Notes: generated by a model not told the origin, from the letters alone. Numbered from the stretch's first letter, positions 1 to 7,347 are shown. The stretch: 11,370 nt of DNA from CAZKTF01 sp964555565 (GCA_964555565.1 CAZKTF010000110.1:1-11370), one strand, 5' to 3'. Numbers and translations: made by a program.

Positions 1-147
1 GGCGGGACGGAGGGGGGCGGCGAGGCGGCGGCGGGGGCAGGGCCGGGCGGCGAGGCCCCGGCGGCGGAGCCGGCCCCGCTCCCCCTCCCCGTCCCCGCGC
101 GCTGCCGCGAGGCCGTCCGGCGGTACTTCACGGGGAAGGGGAACTGA
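1..147 (+). CDS. C-terminal end of an unidentified protein (partial)
   Basis: Frame 1 is open from the left edge to a TGA at 145-147, giving 48 codons. The first 30 or so residues are a low-complexity Gly/Ala/Glu/Pro stretch, followed by a more protein-like end reading RCREAVRRYFTGKGN. The stop lies only 2 nt before the ATG of the inositol-phosphate synthase gene, and that gene's ribosome binding site (GGGGAAGGGG) falls inside this tail, which fits two genes of one operon. No family can be recognised from so short a piece. In DNA this GC-rich an open frame of this length can also occur by chance, so the call rests mainly on the tight spacing and the plausible basic/aromatic ending. Confidence 0.5.
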   Translation, partial: GGTEGGGEAAAGAGPGGEAPAAEPAPLPLPVPARCREAVRRYFTGKGN

Positions 148-149
148 CC

Positions 150-1379
150 ATGGCCTCGCGACGGCTGGGGGTGTGGCTCCTCGGGGCCCACGGGAACGTG
201 GCGTCCTGCGCCGTGGCGGGAGCCCGGGCGCTGGCGCGCGGGCTGCTGGCGGACGACGCCGGGCTCGTCACCGCCGACCCCGCCTTCGGCGGCCTCGGGC
301 TCGCGGAGCCCGGGGAGATGGTGTTCGGGGGCCACGAGGTGCGGCGGTCCTCCTACGCCGAGTCCCTGGAGTCCTTCGACGCGCGCAACGGGCTGTTCCG
401 CGCCGACCTCCGCCGCCGCCTCGATCGCGACCTCGCGCGGGCCGACGCCGAGGTCCGGCCGGGGATCGCCCATGGGGCCGGCCCCGCGGTCCGCGCCGAG
501 GCGACCCGGGTCGCCGGGAACGGCTCCGCCGCGCCCGCGGGCGCCGTGGCCCGCGTGCGCCGCGACCTCGCCTCCTTCGCCCGCCGCCGCCGCCTCGACC
601 GCGTGGTCGTGGTGAACCTCGCCTCCACGGAGCCGGCCCCCGCGCGGCCCCCCGCCTGCCTCGCCTCCGCGCGGGCCTTCGAGAAGGCGCTCCGGACCTC
701 GGCCGCCGCGGAGGTCCCGGCGAGCGTGCTCTACGCCTGGGCCGCCGTCGAGGAGGGGATGCCCTACGTGAACTTCACCCCCTCCCCGGGCTCCGACGCC
801 CCGGCGGTCATGGAGAGGGCGCTCCAGCGCGGCGTCCCCCACATGGGCCGCGACGCGAAGACCGGCGAGACCCTCCTCAAGACCGTGCTCGCGCCGATGT
901 TCGTGGCGCGCCGGCTCCGGGTCCTCTCCTGGGAGGGCTACAACATGCTCGGGAACCGGGACGGGCTCGTCCTCGGGGACCCGGCGTCCCTCGCGGCCAA
1001 GGTCTCGGACAAGGACGCCGCGCTGCGGCGGATCCTCCGCGACCCGGAGACCCACACCCGGGTCTCCATCGACTACGTCCCCTCGCTCGACGACTGGAAG
1101 ACCGCCTTCGACTTCATCCACTTCCGCGGCTTCCTCGGGGCGCGCATGACCCTCACCTTCACCTGGCAGGGGTGCGACTCGGCGCTCGCCGCCCCCCTGG
1201 TCCTCGACCTGGCGCGCCTGGCCGACCTGGCCGCCCGCCGCGGCGAGTCGGGGACGATGCCCCACCTCGCCCCCTTCTTCAAGAGCCCCACCGGCGTCGA
1301 GGAGCACGACTTCGCGAAGCAGCACGCGATGCTCATGGACTACGCCGCCCGCGCGCGGGAGGACAGGGTCCCCGCGTAG
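150..1379 (+). CDS. ino1: myo-inositol-1-phosphate (inositol-3-phosphate) synthase
   Basis: This cytoplasmic NAD-dependent enzyme isomerises D-glucose 6-phosphate to 1D-myo-inositol 3-phosphate, the first step toward inositol lipids or inositol solutes. The 409-residue protein opens with a Rossmann dinucleotide-binding segment (residues 7-20, LLGAHGNVAS). Other family blocks are NLASTEP at 156-162, NFTPSPGSDAPA at 208-219, the lysine-containing active-site block GRDAKTGETLLK at 233-244, EGYNMLGNRDG at 262-272 and SIDYVPSLDDWK at 306-317, followed by FDFIHFRGFLG. Residues 100-145 are Ala/Arg/Gly-rich and look like a poorly conserved linker. The ATG at 150 is preceded by a purine-rich GGGGAAGGGG with about 8 nt spacing. 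It lies 2 nt after the preceding partial gene and 107 nt before purF. The family assignment is firm; what the inositol phosphate is used for cannot be seen here. Confidence 0.9.
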   Translation: MASRRLGVWLLGAHGNVASCAVAGARALARGLLADDAGLVTADPAFGGLGLAEPGEMVFGGHEVRRSSYAESLESFDARNGLFRADLRRRLDRDLARADAEVRPGIAHGAGPAVRAEATRVAGNGSAAPAGAVARVRRDLASFARRRRLDRVVVVNLASTEPAPARPPACLASARAFEKALRTSAAAEVPASVLYAWAAVEEGMPYVNFTPSPGSDAPAVMERALQRGVPHMGRDAKTGETLLKTVLAPMFVARRLRVLSWEGYNMLGNRDGLVLGDPASLAAKVSDKDAALRRILRDPETHTRVSIDYVPSLDDWKTAFDFIHFRGFLGARMTLTFTWQGCDSALAAPLVLDLARLADLAARRGESGTMPHLAPFFKSPTGVEEHDFAKQHAMLMDYAARAREDRVPA

Positions 1380-1453
1380 CCGGTCCGACGGCGGGCGAGG
1401 GGGGCAGGGAACCCGGCCGCTGACCCTTTCTCCCCTCCCGGCGCGCGGCGCGA

Positions 1454-1477
1454 TAGGATCGCATCCCCAGGCGGGAG
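1454..1477 (+). promoter_or_regulatory. possible -10 element and ribosome binding site of purF
   Basis: The 107-nt gap between the inositol-phosphate synthase gene and purF contains TAGGAT at 1454-1459, four of six bases matching a sigma-70 -10 box, in one of the few less GC-rich spots of the region. A GGGAG at 1473-1477 sits 9 nt before the ATG and is the likely ribosome binding site. No convincing -35 lies 16-18 nt upstream of TAGGAT; the nearest candidate, CTGACC at 1420-1425, is about 28 nt away, too far. The promoter part is therefore weak, the binding site better supported. No clear terminator hairpin for the preceding gene was found in this gap. Confidence 0.3.
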
Positions 1478-1486
1478 TCCCCCTCC

Positions 1487-2986
1487 ATGTGCGGTGTCAT
1501 CGGCGTGATCGGGCCCCGGGACGTGCTCGGCGAGCTGTCCGGGGGTCTGTTCCACCTCCAGCACCGTGGGCAGGACGCCGCGGGCGTGGCCACCTTCGAC
1601 GGGGAGTCCTTCCACCTCCACAAGGACGAGGGGCTCGTCGAAGAGGTGATCCGCGCGCTGGCGGTGCCGCTGTTCCGCGGGCCCTACGGGATCGGCCACG
1701 TCCGCTACCCGACGGTGGGGTGCGGCGGCCCCGAGGACGCGCAGCCTTTCCGCGTGGACCACCCGCACGGGATCGCCCTGGCCCACAACGGGAACCTCAC
1801 CAACTACGCCCCGCTGAAGGAGGAGCTCCGCACCCGCGACCGGACCTACGTGGGGTCGAACTGCGACGCCGAGGTCATCCTCCACGTCCTCGCCCAGGAG
1901 CTGGACCGGGCCGGCGCGCTCCCCTACGAGGAGGCGGTCTTCCAGGCGGTGGGCGGGGTCTTCCGCCGCTGCCGCGGCTCCTACTCCGTGGTGGCGGTCG
2001 TGGCGGGGTTCGGGCTGCTGGCCTTCCGCGACCCCTTCGGGATCAAGCCGCTCATCTACGGGGAGAGGCCGGCCGCCGACGGGGAGGCCTTCCCCACGCG
2101 GATGTTCGTCTCGGAGTCCTGCGCGCTCACGGGGACCGGGTTCCAGCCGGTCCGGGACGTGCGCGCCGGCGAGGCCGTCGTCGTCTCCCCGGACGGGCGG
2201 CTCCTCGCGCGCCAGGTCGCCCCCGCGAACCACCACCCCTGCATCTTCGAGTACATCTACTTCGCGCGCCCGGACTCCACGATCGACGGGATCTCCGTCT
2301 ACGGGGCGCGCCTGCGCCTGGGGGAGGAACTGGCGCGGAAGTTCCGCGCGGAGCACCCGGACGGGGAGGTGGACGTCGTGGTCCCGGTCCCCGACTCCTC
2401 GCGCCCGGCGGCGCAGGAGATGGCCAACCACCTCGGGACGAAGTGCCGCGAGGGCCTCCTCAAGAACCGCTACGTCGGCCGCACCTTCATCATGCCCGCC
2501 CAGGGGAAGCGCGAGCGCTCCGTGCAGCGCAAGCTCTCCCCGGTCCCGGCCGAGCTCCAGGGGAAGCGGGTCCTCGTCGTGGACGACAGCATCGTGCGCG
2601 GGACGACCAGCCGGCAGATCGTGGCGATGGTGCGGCAGAACGGGGCGGACGAGGTCCACTTCGCGTCCTCCTGCCCGCCGCTGCGCCACCCGTGCGTCTA
2701 CGGCATCGACATGCAGACCCGGAAGGACTTCATCGCGGGGCGCCTCTCCGAGCCCGCCATCTGCGACGAGATCCGCGCGGACACGTTGACGTACCAGTCG
2801 ATCGAGGGGATGATCCGGGCGGTGCGCGCCGGCAACCCGGAGGTGCCGCGGTTCTGCATGGCCTGCATGGACGGGAACTACCCGACCGGCGACGTGGACG
2901 AGTCGGTGCTGGAGCGGATCGCCGGAGAGCGGGAGCGGGACGGCGCGACGTCGCCCTCCGCCCCGGCCCTCCCCCGGGAGGTCTGA
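1487..2986 (+). CDS. purF: amidophosphoribosyltransferase (glutamine PRPP amidotransferase)
   Basis: PurF makes 5-phosphoribosylamine from PRPP and glutamine, the first committed step of purine synthesis, in the cytoplasm. The protein (499 aa) begins MCGVIGVIG, so Met removal exposes the nucleophile Cys2 of the N-terminal glutamine amidotransferase domain (HRGQD at 26-30, AHNGNLTN at 99-106, SNCDAEV at 124-130, DPFGIKPL at 182-189). The C-terminal phosphoribosyltransferase domain has the PRPP loop VLVVDDSIVRGTT at 362-374. Cys252, Cys403, Cys457 and Cys460 sit in the contexts of the four 4Fe-4S ligands of the Bacillus subtilis-type enzyme (HPCIFEYIYF, RHPCVYGID, RFCMACMDG). An in-frame TAG at 1454-1456 with no start codon in between excludes a propeptide. 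The FHA gene follows after 7 nt. The last 15 or so residues are a nonconserved tail. Confidence 0.97.
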   Translation: MCGVIGVIGPRDVLGELSGGLFHLQHRGQDAAGVATFDGESFHLHKDEGLVEEVIRALAVPLFRGPYGIGHVRYPTVGCGGPEDAQPFRVDHPHGIALAHNGNLTNYAPLKEELRTRDRTYVGSNCDAEVILHVLAQELDRAGALPYEEAVFQAVGGVFRRCRGSYSVVAVVAGFGLLAFRDPFGIKPLIYGERPAADGEAFPTRMFVSESCALTGTGFQPVRDVRAGEAVVVSPDGRLLARQVAPANHHPCIFEYIYFARPDSTIDGISVYGARLRLGEELARKFRAEHPDGEVDVVVPVPDSSRPAAQEMANHLGTKCREGLLKNRYVGRTFIMPAQGKRERSVQRKLSPVPAELQGKRVLVVDDSIVRGTTSRQIVAMVRQNGADEVHFASSCPPLRHPCVYGIDMQTRKDFIAGRLSEPAICDEIRADTLTYQSIEGMIRAVRAGNPEVPRFCMACMDGNYPTGDVDESVLERIAGERERDGATSPSAPALPREV

Positions 2987-2993
2987 GGGTCCC

Positions 2994-3425
2994 ATGGCCC
3001 GGTTCGTGATGCGCGTGGGCGTGGAGGCCGGCAAGGAGATCCCCCTCCCCGAGGGGGGGGAGCTGAAGGTCGGGCGCCTCCCCGGCCTCGGGATCACCCT
3101 CGTGGACCTGAAGGCCAGCCGCGAGCACTGCCGCGTGTTCCACCAGGCCACGGGCTGGATCGTGGAGGACCTCGGCAGCCGCAACGGGACCTACGTCAAC
3201 TCCCAGAGGATCCAGAAGCGCCTCCTCCAGCCCGGCGACCGCCTGCGGGTGGGCCAGACCGAGCTGGAGTTCAGCAATGCCGCCCCCGGGTCTCCCATCC
3301 CGCCGCCGGGCCCGGTCCGCCCCGCCCCCGTGACCGGGGCGCCCGCGACGGCGCCGCCCGCGGCGCAGGCCCCCGGGGGGGGCGCCGCCTGGCCGCCCCT
3401 GCGCCCGAAGAAGGATCGCCCCTAG
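2994..3425 (+). CDS. FHA-domain protein
   Basis: A 143-residue soluble protein that is essentially one forkhead-associated domain, a fold that binds phosphothreonine peptides. The domain spans about residues 3-95: GR at 27-28, the SREH block at 42-45 holding the phosphopeptide-binding Ser/Arg and structural His, GSRNGTYVN at 61-69 with the binding Asn, and a closing strand at DRLRVGQTELEF. Residues 96-143 are a Pro/Ala/Gly-rich, probably disordered tail ending in a basic RPKKDRP. There is no signal peptide or membrane segment. The ATG lies 7 nt after the purF stop and is preceded by GAGGG, so cotranscription with purF is likely. No kinase, phosphatase or secretion gene is nearby to suggest its partner. 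Its stop codon overlaps that of the convergent phosphodiesterase gene. Confidence 0.88.
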   Translation: MARFVMRVGVEAGKEIPLPEGGELKVGRLPGLGITLVDLKASREHCRVFHQATGWIVEDLGSRNGTYVNSQRIQKRLLQPGDRLRVGQTELEFSNAAPGSPIPPPGPVRPAPVTGAPATAPPAAQAPGGGAAWPPLRPKKDRP

Positions 3426-4141
3426 GTTCGCGGGGCCTTCCGCAGGACGGTCCGGACCTCCTGCGGGCTGTCGGTGATCACGCCCCGGACCCCGGCCGCC
3501 GCGACGCGGCGCGCCTCGGCGGGGCGGTTGACGGTCCACGCGTAGACGAGGCCCCCGCGGCGCGCGACGGCGTCCACGAGGCGCGGCCGGACGAGCGAGA
3601 GGTGGGCCATGATGTCCCGGGCGCCGCTCGCATCGAGGCGCCGCACGGGGAACAGGGTCCGGCGGCCGAGGACCAGGGCCCGGCGGAGGCGCGGCTCGGC
3701 CCGCGCGAAGGCGCGGAGCACGTCCCCCCGGAAGGACGCGACGAGGAGCCAGGGAAGGCGCGACTCCGCGCGCACCGCCCGGAGCGCCCGCGCGACCGCC
3801 TCCTCGACGCCGGGGTCCTTCACCTCCACGATGACCCCGCACCTCCCGCCGAGGAGCGGCTCGATCGCCTCCTCCAGGGAGGGCGGGCGCTGGCCCGCCC
3901 CGAGGGGCACGGCCCGGACCGCGGCCGCGTCGAGCCTCGCGACCGCGGCCTTCCTCCCCGTCGGGAGGCGGATCACCCGGTCGTGGAAGACCACGGCGGC
4001 CCCCCCCCGCGCGCGCCGGACGTCCAGCTCGACGCCGTCGGCCCCCGCCGCGGCGGCCTCGGCGAAGGCCCGCACGCTGTTCTCCGGGACGCCCGATCGC
4101 GGGGCTCCCCGGTGGGCGACCACGAGCGTCCGGCCGGTCAC
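3422..4141 (-). CDS. glycerophosphodiester phosphodiesterase
   Basis: The 239-residue protein has the GDPD TIM-barrel signature. Such enzymes hydrolyse glycerophosphodiesters, the products of phospholipid deacylation, to glycerol 3-phosphate and an alcohol. Visible motifs are AHRG at 9-12 (catalytic His10, Arg11), PEN at 19-21, GADGVELDV at 33-41 (metal ligands Glu38 and Asp40), VFHD at 51-54 (second catalytic His53), IVEVKDP at 104-110 and YAWTVN at 200-205. No signal peptide or membrane segment is seen, so a cytoplasmic enzyme acting on imported or internal glycerophosphodiesters is likely. I chose the GTG at 4141 because it falls just before the first conserved strand and overlaps the upstream hydrolase stop as GTGA; the open frame continues further upstream but only as a shadow of the hydrolase gene. 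A nine-C run at 4000-4008 lies inside the gene without breaking the frame. Substrate specificity is not determinable. Confidence 0.9.
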   Translation of the reverse strand: MTGRTLVVAHRGAPRSGVPENSVRAFAEAAAAGADGVELDVRRARGGAAVVFHDRVIRLPTGRKAAVARLDAAAVRAVPLGAGQRPPSLEEAIEPLLGGRCGVIVEVKDPGVEEAVARALRAVRAESRLPWLLVASFRGDVLRAFARAEPRLRRALVLGRRTLFPVRRLDASGARDIMAHLSLVRPRLVDAVARRGGLVYAWTVNRPAEARRVAAAGVRGVITDSPQEVRTVLRKAPRT

Positions 4142-4977
4142 AGCCGCTCCCCGACGAGGAACCGCTCCACCGCGTCGGCGAAGGGCCCCGGCGCGGAGAA
4201 GTGCGGGAGGTGAGCGACCCCGGGGAACGCCGTGAACCGGGCGCGCGGGAGGGCCGCCGCCAGCGCGCGCCCCGCCGCGAGGGGGATCACGCCGTCCCGC
4301 TCGCCGTGGAGGACGAGGGCCGGCGCGGCCACCTCGCGGAGCCTCGCGCGGACGTCGTACCCGTCCATCGCGTGGAGGAACCCCCCGACGAACCCCTTCG
4401 TCCGCCGGAGCATCTGGAGCCGGAGCTCCTCCCGGCCCTCCGGGTCGTCCCGGTAGCGGGACCGCGGGAGCAGGATCGCGGCGAGGGCGCGCGGGTAGGC
4501 CCGCCGGGGGACGAGGGGGTGGAGGCGGGAGAGCGCGCGGAGCCGCCACGGCAGGTCCGCGCGGGTCGCGCAGGTCCCGACGAGGACGAGGGCGCGCACC
4601 CTCTGCGGGAAGGAGAGCGCCGCGGCGAGCGCGACCATCCCCCCGACGGAGGACCCGAGGAGCACGGCGGGCCTTCCGGCGTGCCCGGCCGCATCGAGGA
4701 TCGAGAGCGCCTCGCGGGCCAGGTCCTCCATGGAGGGGCTCGCGGGCGGGAGCCGGTTCGGGAGGTTCGCGAGGACGAGGTCGCGCCGGCGGGCGAGCGA
4801 CCCGAGCCTCCCGAAGACCCGGCCGTCCAGGCCGAGCCCCGCGAGCGCGAGGACCGGCGTGTCGCCCCGCCCCGGGGGCGGCGCGCCCTCGAACCGCCAG
4901 AAGGACGCGGGAGGGGCGCCGTCCCGCGGCGCGGAGACCAGCAGGAGCGGCGCGAGGGGGGGAGGGCCCGCGGGCAT
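4138..4977 (-). CDS. alpha/beta hydrolase
   Basis: A 279-residue alpha/beta-fold hydrolase. The nucleophile elbow is GSSVGG at 108-113 with Ser110; the acid is Asp228 in LHGERDGVIP and the base His256 in FPGVAHLPHF, so the triad is complete and correctly ordered. The oxyanion region is LAGLGLDGRVF at 45-55, and a helical lid lies between about 130 and 215. The ATG at 4977 gives a proline-rich leader of about 25 residues before the first strand; no better start is visible, so the N-terminus is uncertain. It is the first gene of a two-gene minus-strand unit with the phosphodiesterase (4-nt overlap) and is transcribed away from had. Substrate is unknown; esterase, lysophospholipase-like or thioesterase activity are all possible within this fold. 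Confidence 0.85.
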   Translation of the reverse strand: MPAGPPPLAPLLLVSAPRDGAPPASFWRFEGAPPPGRGDTPVLALAGLGLDGRVFGRLGSLARRRDLVLANLPNRLPPASPSMEDLAREALSILDAAGHAGRPAVLLGSSVGGMVALAAALSFPQRVRALVLVGTCATRADLPWRLRALSRLHPLVPRRAYPRALAAILLPRSRYRDDPEGREELRLQMLRRTKGFVGGFLHAMDGYDVRARLREVAAPALVLHGERDGVIPLAAGRALAAALPRARFTAFPGVAHLPHFSAPGPFADAVERFLVGERL

Positions 4978-5158
4978 CCGGGGCTGTCTACCACCGGCAC
5001 CCGGCGCGGCGGGCGGATTCGCCACGGGGGCCCGCGGGGCGGGGGCCAGTCGGGGCGTGACCCAGGTCCCTTTCCCGGCCCGGTCGGGGTGGAATGCCCC
5101 GGAGCGGAGGGCCATCCTAAATGGGAGTCCGGATGCCGATTTCAACGGAGGGCGGCCG
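4978..5158. promoter_or_regulatory. divergent intergenic region, likely promoter of the benzoyl-CoA operon
   Basis: These 181 nt separate the minus-strand hydrolase gene from the plus-strand had gene and are the only place in the right half where a promoter for the degradation operon would be expected. The least GC-rich part is 5111-5146, including CCTAAAT at 5116-5122, a possible -10 for had, but no good -35 stands 16-18 nt before it. An inverted repeat CGGGG-7 nt-CCCCG occupies 5085-5101 and could be an operator or chance pairing. GGAGGG at 5147-5152, 6 nt before the ATG, is a strong ribosome binding site that fixes the had start. I see no recognisable TGCA-type BzdR operator or sigma-54 element. 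Confidence 0.4.
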
Positions 5159-6232
5159 ATGCGCGTCTCCTCGTGGGTGGTCCGCAGGCCCGGCGAGCCG
5201 ATGGTCCTCGAGGAGAGGGAGGAGCGTCCCGGCCCCGGGGAGGTGATGGTCGAGGTGGCGGGCTGCGGCGTCTGCCACACCGACCTGGGGTTCCTCTACG
5301 ACGGGGTCCCCACGCGGCACCCGTTCCCCCTCGCCCTGGGGCACGAGGTGAGCGGGCGCGTCGTCGAGGCCGGGCCGGGCGCGGAGGAGTGGGAGGGCCG
5401 CCCGGTGGTCGTCCCCGCGGTCATCCCGTGCGGGACCTGCGACGCCTGCCACGCGGGGCGCGGATCGGTCTGCCCCACGCAGGTCTTCCCCGGGAACGAC
5501 GTGCACGGGGGCTTCGGGACCCACCTCCGGGTGCCGGCGCGCGGACTCTGCCCCGTCCCCGATCTCTCCGACCGCGTCCAGAACCCCTCGGGGCTCGACC
5601 TGGCCTCGCTCGCGGTCATCGCCGACGCCGTCTCGACCCCCTTCCAGGCCATCTACCGCAGCGGCCTCGCGAAGGGGGACCTGGCCGTGTTCGTGGGCGT
5701 GGGCGGGGTGGGGGGCTTCGGGGTCCAGATCGCCGCGGCCCTCGGAGCCCCGGTCATCGCGATCGACCCGAGCCAGGAGCGCCTGGACCTCCTCTCCCGC
5801 CACGGGGCCTCCCTCGCGCTCCGCCCCGATGCGGCGGACCCGAAGGAACCGAGGAAGTCCGTCCGGAAGTTCGCCGGGGAGAGGCGGATCCCCGCCTGGC
5901 GGTGGAAGGTCTTCGAGACCTCGGGCACGCCGGCCGGGCAGGCCACCGCCTTCGGACTCCTCGGTCCCGGGACCTACCTCTCCCTCGTGGGCTACACGCC
6001 GAAGCCGATCGAGGTGCGCCTCTCGAACCTCATGGCCTTCGACGCGAAGGCCGAGGGGAACTGGGGCTGCCTCCCGAAGTACTACCCCGCGGTCCTGGAC
6101 CTGGTGCTCAGCGGCCGCGTCGCGCTCGCGCCCTTCGTCGAGAAGCGCCCCCTGTCCGCCGTCAACGCCGCCTTCGCCGACCTCCGCGATCACCGCACGG
6201 GGCGGCGGGTCGTCCTCGTCCCCGGAGGCTAG
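5159..6232 (+). CDS. had: 6-hydroxycyclohex-1-ene-1-carbonyl-CoA dehydrogenase
   Basis: This zinc-dependent medium-chain alcohol dehydrogenase oxidises 6-hydroxycyclohex-1-ene-1-carbonyl-CoA to the 6-oxo compound with NAD+, in the Thauera-type branch of anaerobic benzoyl-CoA degradation. The 357-residue protein has the catalytic zinc site (Cys39 in GCGVCHTD, then GHE at 61-63), the four-cysteine structural zinc loop (Cys91, 94, 97, 105) and a Rossmann motif VGVGGVGGFG at 179-188 followed by Asp203, typical of NAD rather than NADP use. The long C-terminal stretch with VGYTPKPIEVRLSNLMAFD and GNWGCLPKYYP resembles Had more than general alcohol dehydrogenases. The start at 5159 is set by GGAGGG 6 nt upstream; the frame is open further back but upstream codons overlap the divergent region and hydrolase gene. 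oah follows after 2 nt. The substrate is inferred from similarity plus the neighbouring oah and bcr genes. Confidence 0.93.
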   Translation: MRVSSWVVRRPGEPMVLEEREERPGPGEVMVEVAGCGVCHTDLGFLYDGVPTRHPFPLALGHEVSGRVVEAGPGAEEWEGRPVVVPAVIPCGTCDACHAGRGSVCPTQVFPGNDVHGGFGTHLRVPARGLCPVPDLSDRVQNPSGLDLASLAVIADAVSTPFQAIYRSGLAKGDLAVFVGVGGVGGFGVQIAAALGAPVIAIDPSQERLDLLSRHGASLALRPDAADPKEPRKSVRKFAGERRIPAWRWKVFETSGTPAGQATAFGLLGPGTYLSLVGYTPKPIEVRLSNLMAFDAKAEGNWGCLPKYYPAVLDLVLSGRVALAPFVEKRPLSAVNAAFADLRDHRTGRRVVLVPGG

Positions 6233-6234
6233 CC

Positions 6235-7341
6235 ATGGAGACCGCGTTCAAGGACCACGACCTCGTCCCCGGGGCCCGGCGCCCGGGCGTGCTCTACGAG
6301 GAGGTCCCGCTGCGCGACCCGCGCGGCGGCGTCGTGGAGGGCCTCCACGCCGTCCGCATCACCCTCGACAACCCCTCCCAGCTCAACTCCTACACCACGG
6401 ACATGGTCAAGGGGGTCATCCTCGGGATGCGGGAGGCCTCCCACGACCGCGCGTGCACGGCCGTGGTGTTCACGGGGAGCGGGACGCGGGCCTTCTGCAC
6501 GGGCGGGAACACGGCGGAGTACGCGGAGTACTACGCGGGGCGGCCCGAGGAGTACCGCCAGTACATGCGGCTGTTCAACGACATGGTCAGCGCGATCCTC
6601 CAGTGCGACCGCCCGGTGATCTGCCGGGTGAACGGGATGCGCGTCGCGGGCGGGCAGGAGATCGGGATGGCCTGCGACTTCTCGGTGGCGCAGGACCTCG
6701 CGCTCTTCGGGCAGGCCGGGCCGCGGCACGGCTCGGCCCCCGACGGGGGGAGCACGGACTTCCTCCCGCTCTTCGTCGGGATCGAGGCGGCCATGGAGTC
6801 CTGCACGCTCTGCGAACGCTGGAGCGCGCACAAGGCCCATCGCCTGGGCCTCCTCGCGCGGATCGTCCCGGCCCTGCGCGTGGACGGGGAGTTCGTCCCG
6901 AACCCGCTGGTGGTGACCGACCGCTGGATCGACGGCACCGGCCGGATCGTCTTCGGCGAGACGCGGGCCGGGGACGACTCCCGGCGCGGGAAGGAGACGT
7001 TCGCCCGGGGGACCGTGGACCTCTCGCTCCTCGACCGGGCGGTGGACGACCTGCTCTGGTCCCTGGCGAACACGATGCCCGGCTGCCTCTCGAAGACCCT
7101 GGAGAGCGTCCGCAAGCACAAGCTCGAGCACTGGGACCGCAACCGGGAGTCGAACCGGGCCTGGCTCGCGCTGAACATGATGACCGAGGGCCGCGCGGGC
7201 TTCCGGGCGTTCCACGAGGGCTCGAAGGAGTGCCGCGAGGCGGACTTCCTCCTCCTCCGGCGCAGGCTGGCCGAGGGGGCGGCCTGGGGCGACGCGCTCG
7301 TGGACGAGGTGATCGCCCGGGCCCGCGGGAAGAAGGGGTAG
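6235..7341 (+). CDS. oah: 6-oxocyclohex-1-ene-1-carbonyl-CoA hydrolase
   Basis: Oah (also called BamA) adds water to 6-oxocyclohex-1-ene-1-carbonyl-CoA and hydrolytically opens the ring to 3-hydroxypimelyl-CoA, the step that converts the former aromatic ring into a beta-oxidisable chain. The 368-residue protein is a crotonase-superfamily member, about 100 residues longer than an ordinary enoyl-CoA hydratase, as is usual for this family. Diagnostic segments are TLDNPSQLNSYTTDMVKG at 43-60, the first oxyanion block RAFCTGGNTAEYAEYY at 85-100, VNGMRVAGGQEIGMACDF at 132-149 and HGSAPDGGSTDFLPLFVG at 175-192. The C-terminal region carries LANTMPGCLSKTLESVRKHK. GGAGG at 6224-6228 inside the had 3' end serves as ribosome binding site. 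oah is a widely used marker gene for anaerobic aromatic degradation, and its presence argues for the Thauera rather than the Rhodopseudomonas version of the pathway. Confidence 0.95.
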   Translation: METAFKDHDLVPGARRPGVLYEEVPLRDPRGGVVEGLHAVRITLDNPSQLNSYTTDMVKGVILGMREASHDRACTAVVFTGSGTRAFCTGGNTAEYAEYYAGRPEEYRQYMRLFNDMVSAILQCDRPVICRVNGMRVAGGQEIGMACDFSVAQDLALFGQAGPRHGSAPDGGSTDFLPLFVGIEAAMESCTLCERWSAHKAHRLGLLARIVPALRVDGEFVPNPLVVTDRWIDGTGRIVFGETRAGDDSRRGKETFARGTVDLSLLDRAVDDLLWSLANTMPGCLSKTLESVRKHKLEHWDRNRESNRAWLALNMMTEGRAGFRAFHEGSKECREADFLLLRRRLAEGAAWGDALVDEVIARARGKKG

Positions 7342-7347
7342 GCCTCC

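Noticed and set aside
3041..3057. CCCCCTC-CCC-GAGGGGG hairpin as a terminator
   Set aside because: It lies inside the FHA coding region close to its start, has no T-run and encodes normal domain residues.
1340..3184. Long minus-strand open frame opposite purF
   Set aside because: It mirrors purF and has the His/Asp/Val-rich composition of antisense frames in GC-rich DNA; no domain is recognisable.
4000..4008. Nine-C run inside the phosphodiesterase gene and the eight-G run at 3053-3060 in the FHA gene, as possible phase-variation or frameshift sites
   Set aside because: Both proteins keep normal motif spacing across the runs, and such runs are expected by chance at this base composition.
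4730..5158. Longer N-terminus for had
   Set aside because: The extra residues are Arg/Ser/Gly-rich, overlap the hydrolase gene and precede a clear ribosome binding site and the conserved MRVSSWVVRRPGEP start.
4201..6234. Plus-strand open frame running for about 680 codons before the oah start
   Set aside because: It lies opposite the hydrolase gene and out of frame with had, its translation is Arg/Gly/Pro-rich with no family motifs; only the part from 6235 is a real gene.
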